This document shows positions 8,526 through 17,599 of a stretch of DNA of 64,000 bases, in pieces. Numbering within the stretch: position 1 is the stretch's first letter; every line of letters starts with the position of its first letter. This DNA comes from Flavobacterium sp. (GTDB taxonomy: Bacteria > Bacteroidota > Bacteroidia > Flavobacteriales > Flavobacteriaceae), in NCBI GenBank assembly GCA_015234525.1, contig JADGMX010000041.1, positions 62,001 to 126,000 of the forward strand, read 5' to 3'. The translations under genes and the position numbers were made by a program. Below the pieces are notes generated by a model, which saw only the letters and a program-made list of their open reading frames with translations, ran no database searches and had not been told where the DNA came from.

Positions 8526-9766
8526 TATTGAAACTTGCCACAAAAAACATTTTTTACAAGCCGCTGAATACGCTTCTGAGTTTGGTCTTGCTGACTTCAG
8601 GCGTCGGAATCATATCGCTTTTGATATTGATGGAGCAACAAATTGAAAGGCGATTTTCGGAAAATATAGAAGGCGTCGATTTGGTATTAGGCGCTCAGGG
8701 AAGTCCGTTACAGCTTATTTTATCAGCTGTTTATCAAATGGATTCGCCTACCGGAAACATATCGTACAAAGACGCCAAGGTTTGGATGAATCATCCGTTT
8801 GCGCAGTCAGCTATTCCGCTGGCTTTCGGCGACAGTTATCGCGGATTTAAAATTTTGGGTACCACTGAAGAATATCTTCATAAATACGACGCTAAACTTG
8901 CATCGGGCCGAGTATTTTCAAAAGATCTCGAAGTGGTTATCGGAGCGGCCGTTGCTGAAAAGACAATGATGAAAATCGGCGACAAATTTCATGGTGTTCA
9001 CGGTGATGTTGAAGGTGGCGAAGTGCACGAAAATGCCGAGTACATCGTGACCGGGATTGCCGTGCCAACAGGAAAAGTGATTGATAATTTAATTGTTTGC
9101 AATATTCCTTCGGTTTGGGTCACACATGGCGATCACGATCATGACGCAACCCACGACCACCACCGCGATCACGCGCATGACCATGATCACGACCACGTTG
9201 AAGCAGATCCCGACCAAGGGAAGGAAATAACAGCTGTGTTGTTTAAGATCAAAAATAAAATGGCATTTGTAACGTGGCCCAGGATGATCGCTCAAAATAC
9301 CAAAATGCAAATGGCTTCACCTGCGGTAGAGGTAAACCGGTTGTTCGCCTTATTTGGCTTTGGTATTCAAGCGCTGAAATACCTGGCATACGGAATCATG
9401 TTTATTTCGGCCATCAGCATTTTTATAGCTTTGTACAATCGTTTGAAAGAGCGCAAGTACGAATATGCATTAATGCGAATCAGCGGCGCGGGACGGTTCC
9501 AAATGTTTTCGTTGGTTTTGATCGAAAGTCTTATTTTGTGTGTCAGCGGATTTATTCTGGGTAGTTTGGTCGGCCGATTGGCGTTGTTGCTTATTTCTGC
9601 CGCCGCCGATGAAACCTATAAGTTTACACTCGACCCATTTGCAATTGTCTGGGAAAAAGAGGTTTTATTATTGTTGCTGACTATCTTTGTAGGCATACTA
9701 GCCGCACTGATTCCGGCGTTTAAAGCTTATAAATTAAACATATCAAAAACTCTCGCTAATGCTTAA
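8522..9766 (+). CDS. FtsX-like ABC permease with histidine-rich loop
   Basis: 414-residue inner-membrane protein of the MacB/FtsX permease family. One membrane helix lies near 17-37, a large periplasmic domain at about 40-275, and three helices at about 278-305, 328-360 and 380-402. The periplasmic domain carries an unusual metal-binding-like segment at 202-225, with eleven His alternating with Asp. It is coupled by overlap to the ATPase and to the CxxC protein downstream. From memory, a similar set (LolD-type ATPase, FtsX-type permease, DUF3299 protein) is part of the zinc-regulated zrg locus of Vibrio cholerae. A role in zinc or other metal handling is therefore plausible but inferred. Confidence 0.88.
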   Translation: MILKLATKNIFYKPLNTLLSLVLLTSGVGIISLLILMEQQIERRFSENIEGVDLVLGAQGSPLQLILSAVYQMDSPTGNISYKDAKVWMNHPFAQSAIPLAFGDSYRGFKILGTTEEYLHKYDAKLASGRVFSKDLEVVIGAAVAEKTMMKIGDKFHGVHGDVEGGEVHENAEYIVTGIAVPTGKVIDNLIVCNIPSVWVTHGDHDHDATHDHHRDHAHDHDHDHVEADPDQGKEITAVLFKIKNKMAFVTWPRMIAQNTKMQMASPAVEVNRLFALFGFGIQALKYLAYGIMFISAISIFIALYNRLKERKYEYALMRISGAGRFQMFSLVLIESLILCVSGFILGSLVGRLALLLISAAADETYKFTLDPFAIVWEKEVLLLLLTIFVGILAALIPAFKAYKLNISKTLANA

Positions 9767-10199
9767 GATACATTTTGCAGTATTCACATTTTTGCTATCA
9801 TCAACGTTAACTGCATTGCTTCCACCGCCAACGCTGACTTGGAAAATGTTGGCTGAAATCACTTTTGTCACCAAACCACACAAAGAATACGGCGAGGTGA
9901 ATTATCCGGTTGTCAACTCGAAGTTAAAAGGATTTCACAAGAAGAAAGTTTCGATGTCCGGATTCATTGTTCCAATCGACAACACTAATTACGCGCTGAG
10001 TAAAAATGTATTTGCAGCGTGTTTCTTTTGTGGAAAAGCAGGACCTGAAACCATTGCCGGACTTAAGTTTAAAGCTGGGAACATGAAACTGAAAACCGAT
10101 CAATATGTTACTGTCGAAGGAACTTTCAGGGTCAACGAAGCTGATGTAGACGACTGGATCTACAATATCGATGACGCGGTAATTGTACAAGGAAACTAA
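9759..10199 (+). CDS. Exported DUF3299-like protein with CFFC motif
   Basis: 146 residues with a hydrophobic N-terminus (about 5-22) that may be a signal peptide or anchor. The family features are VSMSGFIVPID near 64-74, CFFCGKAGPE at 88-97 and a C-terminal beta-rich part ending in DAVIVQG. This resembles DUF3299, whose members accompany ABC metal-transport genes. The CxxC could bind a metal or be redox active. It overlaps the permease by eight bases and the next start (TAATG), so it belongs to the same transport operon. The DUF assignment is from pattern recall, not from a search. Confidence 0.7.
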   Translation: MLKIHFAVFTFLLSSTLTALLPPPTLTWKMLAEITFVTKPHKEYGEVNYPVVNSKLKGFHKKKVSMSGFIVPIDNTNYALSKNVFAACFFCGKAGPETIAGLKFKAGNMKLKTDQYVTVEGTFRVNEADVDDWIYNIDDAVIVQGN

Positions 10200-10882
10200 T
10201 GAAAGCGCCAATTAGCGATATATTCTTCGACCTCGATCACACGCTTTGGGATTTTGAGAAGAATTCGGCGTTGACTTTTGAAGTCATTTTCAAAAACAAA
10301 AACATTTCCATCGGGTTGCCAACGTTTTTGGATGCGTACATTCCGTTAAATTATCAATACTGGGAACGATTTCGAAAAGGTGAAATCACCCAACAGGAAC
10401 TTCGCATCGGACGTCTGCGTGATTCATTTTTAGCGTTGCAATATCCTGTTACTGACGAATTGCTACTCGAACTCTCGCAGCAATATATTGAGAATTTGCC
10501 CAATCATAATTATTTGTTTGACGGCGCTTTGGAAATCCTCGATTATCTTTCAACCAAATACAAACTGCATATCATTACCAACGGCTTTGATCAGGTTCAA
10601 ACCAGGAAGATTGAAAACTCGGGTCTAACCAAGTATTTCCAAACCGTCACAAACTCGGAAATGGCTGGAGTTAAAAAACCGGATCCGCTGATTTTTGAAT
10701 ATGCATTACAACAAGCTCAAGCCGAAAAAACATCTAGTATTATGATCGGCGACTGTATCGATGCAGATGTTAAAGGTGCCATGGGATGCGGCATTGACGC
10801 CATTCTATTTCATCAGGAAAATTGCGCTGAAGTTGGAATCAAACAGATTAAACACCTTGTCGAACTGAAAAACTATCTATAA
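10199..10882 (+). CDS. YjjG family noncanonical pyrimidine nucleotidase (HAD)
   Basis: 227-residue HAD-superfamily phosphatase. Motif I is DLDHTLWDF with Asp11 and Asp13. Motif II threonine is in HIITNGF near 122-128, motif III lysine in GVKKPDP near 157-163, and motif IV in MIGDCIDADVKGA near 181-193. The cap-domain position and the LWDFEKNS wording fit the YjjG group, which dephosphorylates noncanonical pyrimidine nucleotides as house-cleaning. Its start overlaps the stop of the CxxC gene, so it is co-transcribed with the metal-type ABC genes, probably without functional connection. Confidence 0.88.
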   Translation: MKAPISDIFFDLDHTLWDFEKNSALTFEVIFKNKNISIGLPTFLDAYIPLNYQYWERFRKGEITQQELRIGRLRDSFLALQYPVTDELLLELSQQYIENLPNHNYLFDGALEILDYLSTKYKLHIITNGFDQVQTRKIENSGLTKYFQTVTNSEMAGVKKPDPLIFEYALQQAQAEKTSSIMIGDCIDADVKGAMGCGIDAILFHQENCAEVGIKQIKHLVELKNYL

Positions 10883-10883
10883 A

Positions 10884-11612
10884 ATGAAAAAATTAATTGT
10901 ACTTGTACTTGCGCTTTTCGCAGTTTCAGTTTCGGCGCAATCGGATGAAATTCGGTTTGCGGTAATATCATCAAAATTCGATTTTCAGCGCGATCCTGAT
11001 CAATATGGATTGAACACCCTGACAAAAGCGTATTTCAGCAAGATTGGCTTCGAATCCTATCTCGACAACGAAACCATGCCCATCGAAGCAAGTACGCAAG
11101 GGTGCAACCGCATTTTTGTGAATGTGAACAAAGACAGCGGTTTGCTGACTACCAAAGTTGTTGTAGAGGTGAAGGATTGCCGAAACAACATCATCTTTAC
11201 ATCAAAAGAAGGCCGAAGTAAAGTCAAAGATTATAAAACTGCATACAACGAGGCACTACGTGAAGCGTTGCAAAGCATTGACCGCCCGGCGCTGGTAAAC
11301 TCCCCAAAAGTAACCTCTTCACCAAAAGCGCCTGCAGCACCGGCAGCTCCGTCTACGCAGATTAAAGAAATCCAGGTCTCAAAGCCGGTTCAAAGCGAAA
11401 TTCTACACGCCCAAGCAATTCCTAACGGATTTCAACTTGTTGATACGACGCCAAAAATTGTTTTGAAAATGTACAAAACAAGTGAGTTGGACCTTTATAT
11501 TGCAACCGACGGTGTTTCAAACGGCGTCGTCATCAAAGACGGTCCGGTCTATCATTTCGAATATTACAACGGCGAGGAGTTGGTGCAAAAACAGCTAAAC
11601 ATCAAGTTTTAG
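10884..11612 (+). CDS. Secreted protein of unknown function
   Basis: 242 residues starting one base after the previous stop. A clear signal peptide (1-19, MKKLIVLVLALFAVSVSAQ) leads to an N-terminal domain (about 20-140) with two cysteines (CNRIF and VKDCRNN) that could form a disulfide. An Ala/Pro/Ser linker follows (about 143-165), then a small C-terminal beta-rich domain ending [13 protein letters not shown] do not recognise the family. It is probably periplasmic or outer-membrane associated. Its stop codon overlaps the stop of the oppositely oriented rarA by four bases. Confidence 0.75.
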   Translation: MKKLIVLVLALFAVSVSAQSDEIRFAVISSKFDFQRDPDQYGLNTLTKAYFSKIGFESYLDNETMPIEASTQGCNRIFVNVNKDSGLLTTKVVVEVKDCRNNIIFTSKEGRSKVKDYKTAYNEALREALQSIDRPALVNSPKVTSSPKAPAAPAAPSTQIKEIQVSKPVQSEILHAQAIPNGFQLVDTTPKIVLKMYKTSELDLYIATDGVSNGVVIKDGPVYHFEYYNGEELVQKQLNIKF

Positions 11613-12886
11613 TAACCGTATTTGTCTTTCCAGCGATTTTTGAGAAACTCACGGGTCGAGTTTTCGCGCGAGTTATTCCCGGGTACATATAAAGGCGTTT
11701 TTGAAATCGCGTCCGGCAAAAATTCCTGATCTGCAAAATTGTTCTCGTAGTTATGAGAATATTTATACTCGTCGCCGTAGCCAAGCTCTTTCATCAATTT
11801 TGTAGGTGCGTTTCGCAAATGAAGCGGAACCGGAAGATCGCCGGTTTGCTTGACAATTTGCTGCGCCTGACCAATAGCCATGTAGGTCGAATTGCTTTTG
11901 GGCGATGTGGCAAGATAAACCGCACACTGACTCAATATAATCCGACTTTCCGGATTTCCGATAACCGAAACTGCCTGAAACGTTGTATTCGCCATAACCA
12001 AAGCGGTCGGATTGGCATTGCCGATATCTTCGCTTGCGAGAATCAACATCCGCCGGGCAATGAATTTCACATCTTCACCACCTTCGATCATACGTGCGAG
12101 CCAATAAACTGCACCATTGGGATCGCTACCGCGAATTGACTTTATAAACGCCGAAATAATATCATAATGTTGCTCACCGGTTTTGTCGTATAACACAGTG
12201 TTTTGCTGAGCAAGCGACAATACTTTTTCGTTTGTAATGACAATTTCACTCTCTGGCGAGGCATTTACGACAAGTTCAAAGATGTTTAAAAGCTTTCGTC
12301 CGTCGCCGCCGGAAAGTCGGAGGAGCGCCTCGGTTTCGGCTAGTTTGATGTTTTTCGAACGGATCACCGAATCTTTTGTCATCGCCCGATGAAGCAGCGC
12401 CTCAAGATCTTCTCGCGTAAAAGCGTTCAAAATATAAACCTGACAACGGGAAAGTAGGGCGGGGATGACTTCAAAACTCGGATTCTCAGTAGTAGCGCCA
12501 ATCAAAGTTACCCAACCTTTTTCGACCGCGGCTAGTAAGGAATCCTGTTGCGATTTGCTAAAACGATGAATCTCGTCGATAAACAAAATCGGATTCCGGG
12601 CGGTGAAGAGTCCGCCTGCCTGTTTCGCCTTATCGATTACCTCGCGAATATCTTTCACACCCGAATTAATCGCCGATAAAATATAAAACGGCCGCTTCGA
12701 TTCCTGCGCAATAATCTGCGCCAAAGTCGTCTTGCCCGTTCCCGGCGGTCCCCACAAAATGAGCGAGGGAATGATTCCGTTTGCGATCTGATGTGTCAAC
12801 GAACCGGTTGGCCCAACCAAATGCGCCTGCGAAACATAGTCCTCAAGTTTCTGCGGCCGGATTCTTTCTGCTAAAGGTGCGTCCAT
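11609..12886 (-). CDS. rarA: Replication-associated recombination protein A (AAA+ ATPase)
   Basis: 425-residue AAA+ ATPase of the RarA/MgsA/WRNIP1 family, which acts at stalled replication forks. The N-terminal [16 protein letters not shown] is typical of clamp-loader-like ATPases. Walker A is GPPGTGKTT at 46-54, Walker [10 protein letters not shown] at 101-109, sensor 1 [11 protein letters not shown] near 131-141 and the arginine finger in LLSRC. The C-terminal half (about 240-425) is the MgsA-type tetramerisation region, with [19 protein letters not shown]. It is monocistronic; its 3' end overlaps the convergent secreted-protein gene. Confidence 0.95.
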   Translation of the reverse strand: MDAPLAERIRPQKLEDYVSQAHLVGPTGSLTHQIANGIIPSLILWGPPGTGKTTLAQIIAQESKRPFYILSAINSGVKDIREVIDKAKQAGGLFTARNPILFIDEIHRFSKSQQDSLLAAVEKGWVTLIGATTENPSFEVIPALLSRCQVYILNAFTREDLEALLHRAMTKDSVIRSKNIKLAETEALLRLSGGDGRKLLNIFELVVNASPESEIVITNEKVLSLAQQNTVLYDKTGEQHYDIISAFIKSIRGSDPNGAVYWLARMIEGGEDVKFIARRMLILASEDIGNANPTALVMANTTFQAVSVIGNPESRIILSQCAVYLATSPKSNSTYMAIGQAQQIVKQTGDLPVPLHLRNAPTKLMKELGYGDEYKYSHNYENNFADQEFLPDAISKTPLYVPGNNSRENSTREFLKNRWKDKYGY

Positions 12887-12921
12887 CTTACGAAATTACG
12901 GTTTTTGTTTTATTTTGGAAG

Positions 12922-13018
12922 CTATTCCGGCTGTCTGCTTTATCTTTTTTTGCCTTAAAAATGAGTTAAAAACATAAGTGTCAATCGCAAAAAAAGGATA
13001 CCGCTTCCCATCCGGGCT
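12922..13018 (+). repeat. Dispersed hairpin repeat, copy C
   Basis: Left end GGAAGCTATTCCGGCTGTCTGCT and right end GATACCGCTTCCCATCCGGGCTATG. The core arms ATCTTTTTTTGC and GCAAAAAAAGGAT are complementary. It fills the space between the divergent rarA and rhomboid genes, so it may overlap their promoters. Confidence 0.65.
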
Positions 13019-13104
13019 ATGTATAAACTGACATTATTGCATTATTTTTATATTGGGTCTGTTTTTGACTATTGGATGAAATCCGAAACCAAACAATCCA
13101 ACGT

Positions 13105-13866
13105 ATGACTGACAACAATTTCAAATTTACGCCACAAGTACTTGTTTTTCCCATCGTTTTTGTTTTGATGATGTGGATTGTCTTTTGGGCCGAAGTGCGA
13201 TTTAATTTGAATCTAGGTCATTTTGGCATCTACCCGCGTGCGATTGAAGGTTTGCCCGGAATTATAGTTTCGCCTTTCATTCACGGAAATCTGGAGCACA
13301 TTTATAATAACTCGCTTCCGCTGTTGGTTTTGCTTGCCGCATTGTCTTATTTCTACCGCGAATTGGCGCTGAAAGTTGTCGGCTACGGAATCCTATTGTC
13401 GGGATTGATCACCTGGATTATTGGTCGCGAAAGTTTTCATATTGGCGCAAGCGGATTGGTGTATGTTCTTGTGAGTTTCATTTTTTTCAAGGGGATCATT
13501 ACCAAATACTACCGGTTGGTTGCGCTATCACTAATGGTAATTTTGCTTTACGGCAGCATGGTTTGGTATGTCTTTCCGGATATCGAAAAGGGAATATCTT
13601 GGGAAGGGCATCTGGGTGGTTTTATTGCCGGAATCTTCTTTGCGCTATATTTTAAAACCGCCGAATACAAAAAACTGATTCGGTATGATTGGGAAAAACC
13701 CGATTTCGATCCGACCGGCGACAAGTTTCTGGAGCGTTTTGATGAGAATGGAAATTTTGTTAATCCGCCGCCTCCGCCTGAACCTGAAGAGGAATTTCCG
13801 GATTACCCTGAAATTACATATAGGTATGTGTTTAAAGAGCGTGATCCGGCTAGTGAAAACCCCTAG
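13105..13866 (+). CDS. Rhomboid family intramembrane serine protease
   Basis: 253 residues from the ATG at 13105; an in-frame TTG at 13072 would add 11 residues but is not needed. Six membrane helices fit the family. The conserved HGNLEHIYNN (60-69), the nucleophile Ser116 in GASG (114-117) and the general-base His169 in EGHLGG (167-172) are all present, so it should be active. It cleaves transmembrane substrates within the inner membrane; the targets are not known. The C-terminal cytoplasmic tail has a proline/glutamate stretch (PPPPPEPEEEF) and ends in a basic segment. It is flanked on both sides by copies of the dispersed repeat. Confidence 0.92.
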   Translation: MTDNNFKFTPQVLVFPIVFVLMMWIVFWAEVRFNLNLGHFGIYPRAIEGLPGIIVSPFIHGNLEHIYNNSLPLLVLLAALSYFYRELALKVVGYGILLSGLITWIIGRESFHIGASGLVYVLVSFIFFKGIITKYYRLVALSLMVILLYGSMVWYVFPDIEKGISWEGHLGGFIAGIFFALYFKTAEYKKLIRYDWEKPDFDPTGDKFLERFDENGNFVNPPPPPEPEEEFPDYPEITYRYVFKERDPASENP

Positions 13867-13968
13867 CCCCGATGGGAGCGGCAACCTTTTTTGCCGGATC
13901 TGATCTGCTGATGTTTAGTGCCTTTAGAAAGGCAAAAAAGTTATAGCAGACAGCGGGAAATAGCTCCT
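13864..13968 (-). repeat. Dispersed hairpin repeat, copy D
   Basis: Inverted orientation relative to copies A-C: CCCCGATGGGAGCGGCAACC at the left and GCAGACAGCGGGAAATAGCTCC at the right. Core arms CTTTTTTGCC / GGCAAAAAAG are perfect, and an inner GCCTTTAGAAAGGC forms a second hairpin. It starts at the stop codon of the rhomboid gene and may serve as a terminator for it and for rlmB. Confidence 0.7.
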
Positions 13969-13980
13969 AATTATCAATGT

Positions 13981-14715
13981 TTACCGGCGTTGACGGACGG
14001 CTTCGTAGAGAAATGCGCCGCACGCGACCGAGACGTTTAGCGATCCGATGGTTCCCGACATTGGCAATTTTGCAGCTTCGTCGACGATTTTGAGGACGGA
14101 AGGGTTGATGCCGCGGTCTTCTGAACCCATGATGATTGCGACAGGTTCTGAAAGTGAGATGTCGTATAGTGAGTTATCGGTTTTTTCAGTGGCTGCCACG
14201 GTTTTAATTCCGCTTCCCTGAAGGTAGAAAATGGCATCTTTGATATGCTCAACCTTGCAAATTGGCACGTTGAATACCGCACCTGCAGACGTTTTTACGG
14301 TGTCGCCGTTAACGGGCGCTGATCCGGCTTTTTGAACGATGATTCCGCTTACGCCACAACATTCGGCGGTTCGGATGATGGCGCCAAAATTCCGCGCGTC
14401 TGAGATTTGGTCGAGTATGAGAAAAAGTGGGGTAACACCTGAGTTTGCGACGGATTCGACCAGATCTTCAAGTTTTACAAAAGCGACCGGAGATATGGTT
14501 GCGACGACGCCTTGGTGATTATTTGGGGTAAGTCGGTTTAGTTTTTCGACTGGGACGTGGGTGAAATTGACGTTGTTTCGTTTCATCACTTTCATGAGAT
14601 CTTTCATGAGTTCGCCACTTGCTTCCTTGTGTATGAATACTTTGTCGACTTCTTTGCCTGAAAGGATTGCTTCCATAACGGCTCTAATTCCAAAAATCTG
14701 GTGTTCTTTTTCCAT
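13981..14715 (-). CDS. rlmB: 23S rRNA guanosine 2'-O-methyltransferase (RlmB/TrmH type)
   Basis: 244-residue SPOUT methyltransferase. The N-terminal L30e-like substrate-binding domain (about 1-75, IFGIRAVMEAI) precedes the knotted catalytic domain with motif 1 DQISDARNFGAIIRTAE near 122-138, motif 2 VAIIMGSEDRGI near 191-202 and motif 3 MSGTIGSLNVSVACGAFLYE near 217-236. By family it methylates G2251 of 23S rRNA, but other TrmH-like targets cannot be excluded from sequence alone. It is monocistronic. Its promoter region overlaps the terminator of the SusC/SusD operon. Confidence 0.9.
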   Translation of the reverse strand: MEKEHQIFGIRAVMEAILSGKEVDKVFIHKEASGELMKDLMKVMKRNNVNFTHVPVEKLNRLTPNNHQGVVATISPVAFVKLEDLVESVANSGVTPLFLILDQISDARNFGAIIRTAECCGVSGIIVQKAGSAPVNGDTVKTSAGAVFNVPICKVEHIKDAIFYLQGSGIKTVAATEKTDNSLYDISLSEPVAIIMGSEDRGINPSVLKIVDEAAKLPMSGTIGSLNVSVACGAFLYEAVRQRR

Positions 14716-14727
14716 GGGTCAAAGGTA

Positions 14728-14757
14728 TAAAAAAACCACCTCGTTTTGAGGTGGTTT
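14728..14757 (-). terminator. Terminator of the SusC/SusD operon
   Basis: Perfect stem AAACCACCTC / GAGGTGGTTT with a five-base loop. Read on the minus strand it is followed by a run of seven T. It lies 16 bases beyond the last lipoprotein stop. On the plus strand the T run is short, so it acts chiefly for the minus strand. Confidence 0.9.
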
Positions 14758-14772
14758 GATATTCAAAAACTA

Positions 14773-15276
14773 TTAAAGGTCGTCTTCCAGGAAACCCGAA
14801 CGGCCATGGCCGCCAAATTTATAGATATAACCGGGATCCCAATCAAATTCCGCTTCGAAATAGATGCTGTCGACAACGGCTCCGCTGAATGAGCGACCGC
14901 CACCTTTGATAACTTTTCCGTTTGTAACGGTTACAGTTCCGCCGGTTACAAGTTCAGGAGCATCTGTCGCGCCTGAAAAAGATCCATTGTTGTTTTGAAC
15001 TTTTGTAAGCAATTCAAAGAATGGATCGAGTTCTTCGAGGTAGAAGTCGTTATCGCCGGTTGTTTCGGCATCATAGGTTCGATAATGAAGGTAGCTTCCG
15101 CCGTATGCCGGAGTGACACCATCAGTTTCGTATCCGATGACGTTCCATTCGCCAGCAACCTCGAGGTTTTCGTTTTGACCTGGATCGTAATCAGCGTATC
15201 CACGTTCGTTATCACATGAAGTGAAGACCGCAAGTGCTGCAAACCCAAGTAAGATTTTATATTGTATATTTTTCAT
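14773..15276 (-). CDS. SUS-locus accessory lipoprotein, Lipid_bd-like
   Basis: 167-residue lipoprotein with signal peptide and lipobox cysteine at 21 (AVFTSC), followed by Asp-Asn, so it is probably surface or outer-membrane located. The body reads EVAGEWNVIGYET, a spaced run of short beta strands and a terminal DWDPGYIYKFGGHGRSGF. This resembles the small lipid-binding (Lipid_bd, PF12888-type) lipoproteins encoded last in SusC/SusD loci. The family call is from recall of the DVAGEWYV-like start and the position in the locus. Its ligand is unknown. It lies nine bases after the Ig-like lipoprotein gene. Confidence 0.7.
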   Translation of the reverse strand: MKNIQYKILLGFAALAVFTSCDNERGYADYDPGQNENLEVAGEWNVIGYETDGVTPAYGGSYLHYRTYDAETTGDNDFYLEELDPFFELLTKVQNNNGSFSGATDAPELVTGGTVTVTNGKVIKGGGRSFSGAVVDSIYFEAEFDWDPGYIYKFGGHGRSGFLEDDL

Positions 15277-15285
15277 ATGCTTTAA

Positions 15286-16050
15286 TTAAAAAGTTACTTG
15301 CTCCAAAGTGAATGTAAAGGTGTAGTTTGTAACTGGTGGAGTAGTTGCCCAGGTTGTTGTAACATTGATTGTTCTTGCAACCGGATCTACTGTCATGCCG
15401 ACGATTTCAGCCGAACCACCAAAGTAAGTGTTGGTCTGAGTTCCAGGAAATGAGAAATCGTTAGTTGCAATGTTGTTTGCTACGATGATTCCACCAGGAG
15501 TCTCAGAATCCGCGATCGCCCGACCAAATAAGTACCAACCTCCAAATGCATCTGAAATTCCGTAGCTTCCGTCAGCATTTTTCCAGATAAGGATGTATTC
15601 GATATCAGTGTAAGCCGACGCAGGCGCACCTTGAACTCCGTCTCTGTAAACAGTAGAGCGGTAAAGACCTTCGATACTGTTGACAAGGTCTCCAGTATTA
15701 GCCACAATCACCTGGCGAGCCGAGGTTACTGAGAAACCGTCAGCATTTACAGCGGTATAGTTCAGATTATAGATGTCAGCCACGCTGGTGTCGAGTGTGG
15801 TGAAAACATTTCCTCGATAACGGCCTACAAACTGTGTTGTTAAAGGGACTTCTTCTTCACCAATTGTAGCTGTAGCTCCCGGATCTTCAAAAGGTGCTCC
15901 CAGAGGTACCAAGTAAGGATCATCGCCCTCAAGAGTGATTACGGGATAGACCGTTATTTGAGATCCGATCGGATCCTCGTTGTCGCATGAGGACATCGCA
16001 ACTAAAATAGCGAATATCCCCAGCATCTTTATTTTAAAATTCATTTTCAT
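15286..16050 (-). CDS. SUS-locus lipoprotein with Ig-like (DUF5011/5012-type) domain
   Basis: 254-residue lipoprotein with signal peptide and lipobox cysteine at 22 (AMSSC). Residues about 35-120 look like a bacterial Ig-like domain (VITLEGDDPYLVPLGAPFEDPGA is the diagnostic region, with EDPGATA and a terminal VTSARQVIV). The rest (about 125-254) is a beta-rich domain of unknown fold. Such proteins act as surface glycan- or ligand-binding partners of SusC/SusD pairs. It lies between the SusD-like gene and the last lipoprotein, with gaps of about ten bases, and must be co-transcribed with them. Confidence 0.75.
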   Translation of the reverse strand: MKMNFKIKMLGIFAILVAMSSCDNEDPIGSQITVYPVITLEGDDPYLVPLGAPFEDPGATATIGEEEVPLTTQFVGRYRGNVFTTLDTSVADIYNLNYTAVNADGFSVTSARQVIVANTGDLVNSIEGLYRSTVYRDGVQGAPASAYTDIEYILIWKNADGSYGISDAFGGWYLFGRAIADSETPGGIIVANNIATNDFSFPGTQTNTYFGGSAEIVGMTVDPVARTINVTTTWATTPPVTNYTFTFTLEQVTF

Positions 16051-16061
16051 GTCGTTTTATT

Positions 16062-17582
16062 TTAGTTGTTTTTTTGATCCCACCAAACTTTCTCGGTTAG
16101 CGATGCTCGTTGCGTAATGTTTGGATTACGGTTGACTTCATCTTCCGGATAGAACATGATTGAAGGAACTGCTAATCCGGCGAAAATTGAGATTCTTGAT
16201 GGAATTCGGTTGCCTTCCTCATAGTTTTCTGTACCTTCAGCTACAACCTCAGGGAATTTTGTTCGAGTTGTTTCAATGTAGGCCTCGATGTTGTTAATAT
16301 AAGTTAGGGCGGCCCATTTTTGGATCATCACCTGACGAACATTAGCTTCAACACTACCCGCATCGGTATACTCGTAAGCACCACCTGCAGCGATAAATGG
16401 TTGAGCAAGTGCCGGGCCCGAAGCGGTGTTCACCGTTCCGTCGGCATTCTGAAATCCAAAATCACTTTTGTATGTAGTAAAGGATGCGATAACTCCAGCG
16501 TCGTATTTTTCTTTTGCTCCAGCGCCACCAGCGTATCTAATTAATGCCTCTGCCTGAAGGAAATTGCTTTCTGCTACGGTCATAAGATAAACCGGAGTTT
16601 GAGGTCCGATGTTAGGACGAGAGTAGTTTCTTGCTTGTACTCCGGCAAGTTCAGCGCCAGCGCCTTGTGGAAGCGATGCGTATGAACCGGCAAGGTTGCG
16701 TCTAAAAGCGGCAGTTAAGCGTGGGTCACCATTTTGAGTATAGAATTCATGGATCGAGCTACTAGCGATGTTGTTAACGTCACCAAGTCCAGTCGTAGCA
16801 ATTTGCACTTCGTAGAACGGATGTCTTTGATTTAGTGAAGTTCCAAAGATTGCGAATGACGCATCTGTAGTTAGGAAGTTGTTTTCAGCGATCAATGCAT
16901 TAACCGCAGCCGGATTTGCCATTGAAGTGTAAGACATTCTCATGTACATCTTAAGTTTCAACGTATTTGCAAAACGAATCCAATGGTTCATGTTTGCTTG
17001 GAAGATGGCGTCTTGCGTTCCAACCTCCGATGGTGAAGGATTTGCTTCATAAGCTGCAAGTGCTGCGTCAATCTCACCAAGAAGAGCACTGTAAATTTCC
17101 TCACCCGATGTTACCTGTGGAGAAATATTTCCCGAGCCCTGTAATGCTTCTGTAAAAGGGACATCGTCAAAAACATCAACAAGGAGCTGGAAAGTGTAGG
17201 CACGAAGTGTTATACCCATTAATGCTGTTCCGGTATCACCGTCAGCATTAGATTCGTCGATGACATATTTAAGATCGTTGAGACAACCTGCATAGAGCTC
17301 TGTCCAAAGTCGGTCAGCATATCCTGTATTTAGGTTATACTGATCGATGTTCTCATACTGGCTGGCACTTGGCGCCTGCGTGTGATATTGAGCGTAAAAG
17401 CCACCAAGGTTCATCAGATCTCCACCTACAACAGTAATAAGGGATGCCTGAGCAGAAGCCAGTACCAGGCCGCGGTTAACTTCAGGCGGAGAGTTAGGGT
17501 CTGTATTGATGTCTAGTTCATCTTCACAAGATGTAAAAAACATCAGCGAAGAAAATAGTACAATTTTAAAGATATTTTTCAT
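16062..17582 (-). CDS. SusD/RagB-family outer membrane lipoprotein (SusD-like_2)
   Basis: 506 residues from the ATG at 17582; a TTG two codons upstream is less likely. The signal peptide ends in a lipobox with Cys19 (MFFTSC). The helical TPR-like SusD fold is recognisable from DINTDPNSPPEV near the start, NHWIRFANTLKLKMYMR near the middle and NNIEAYIETTRTKFPE near the end. This wording matches the SusD-like_2 branch, often found with peptide- or unknown-substrate SusC pairs. It forms the lid of the SusC channel at 17600 and captures the ligand at the cell surface. The substrate is not evident. Confidence 0.92.
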   Translation of the reverse strand: MKNIFKIVLFSSLMFFTSCEDELDINTDPNSPPEVNRGLVLASAQASLITVVGGDLMNLGGFYAQYHTQAPSASQYENIDQYNLNTGYADRLWTELYAGCLNDLKYVIDESNADGDTGTALMGITLRAYTFQLLVDVFDDVPFTEALQGSGNISPQVTSGEEIYSALLGEIDAALAAYEANPSPSEVGTQDAIFQANMNHWIRFANTLKLKMYMRMSYTSMANPAAVNALIAENNFLTTDASFAIFGTSLNQRHPFYEVQIATTGLGDVNNIASSSIHEFYTQNGDPRLTAAFRRNLAGSYASLPQGAGAELAGVQARNYSRPNIGPQTPVYLMTVAESNFLQAEALIRYAGGAGAKEKYDAGVIASFTTYKSDFGFQNADGTVNTASGPALAQPFIAAGGAYEYTDAGSVEANVRQVMIQKWAALTYINNIEAYIETTRTKFPEVVAEGTENYEEGNRIPSRISIFAGLAVPSIMFYPEDEVNRNPNITQRASLTEKVWWDQKNN

Positions 17583-17599
17583 TTTCAATTTTTGTTTAA

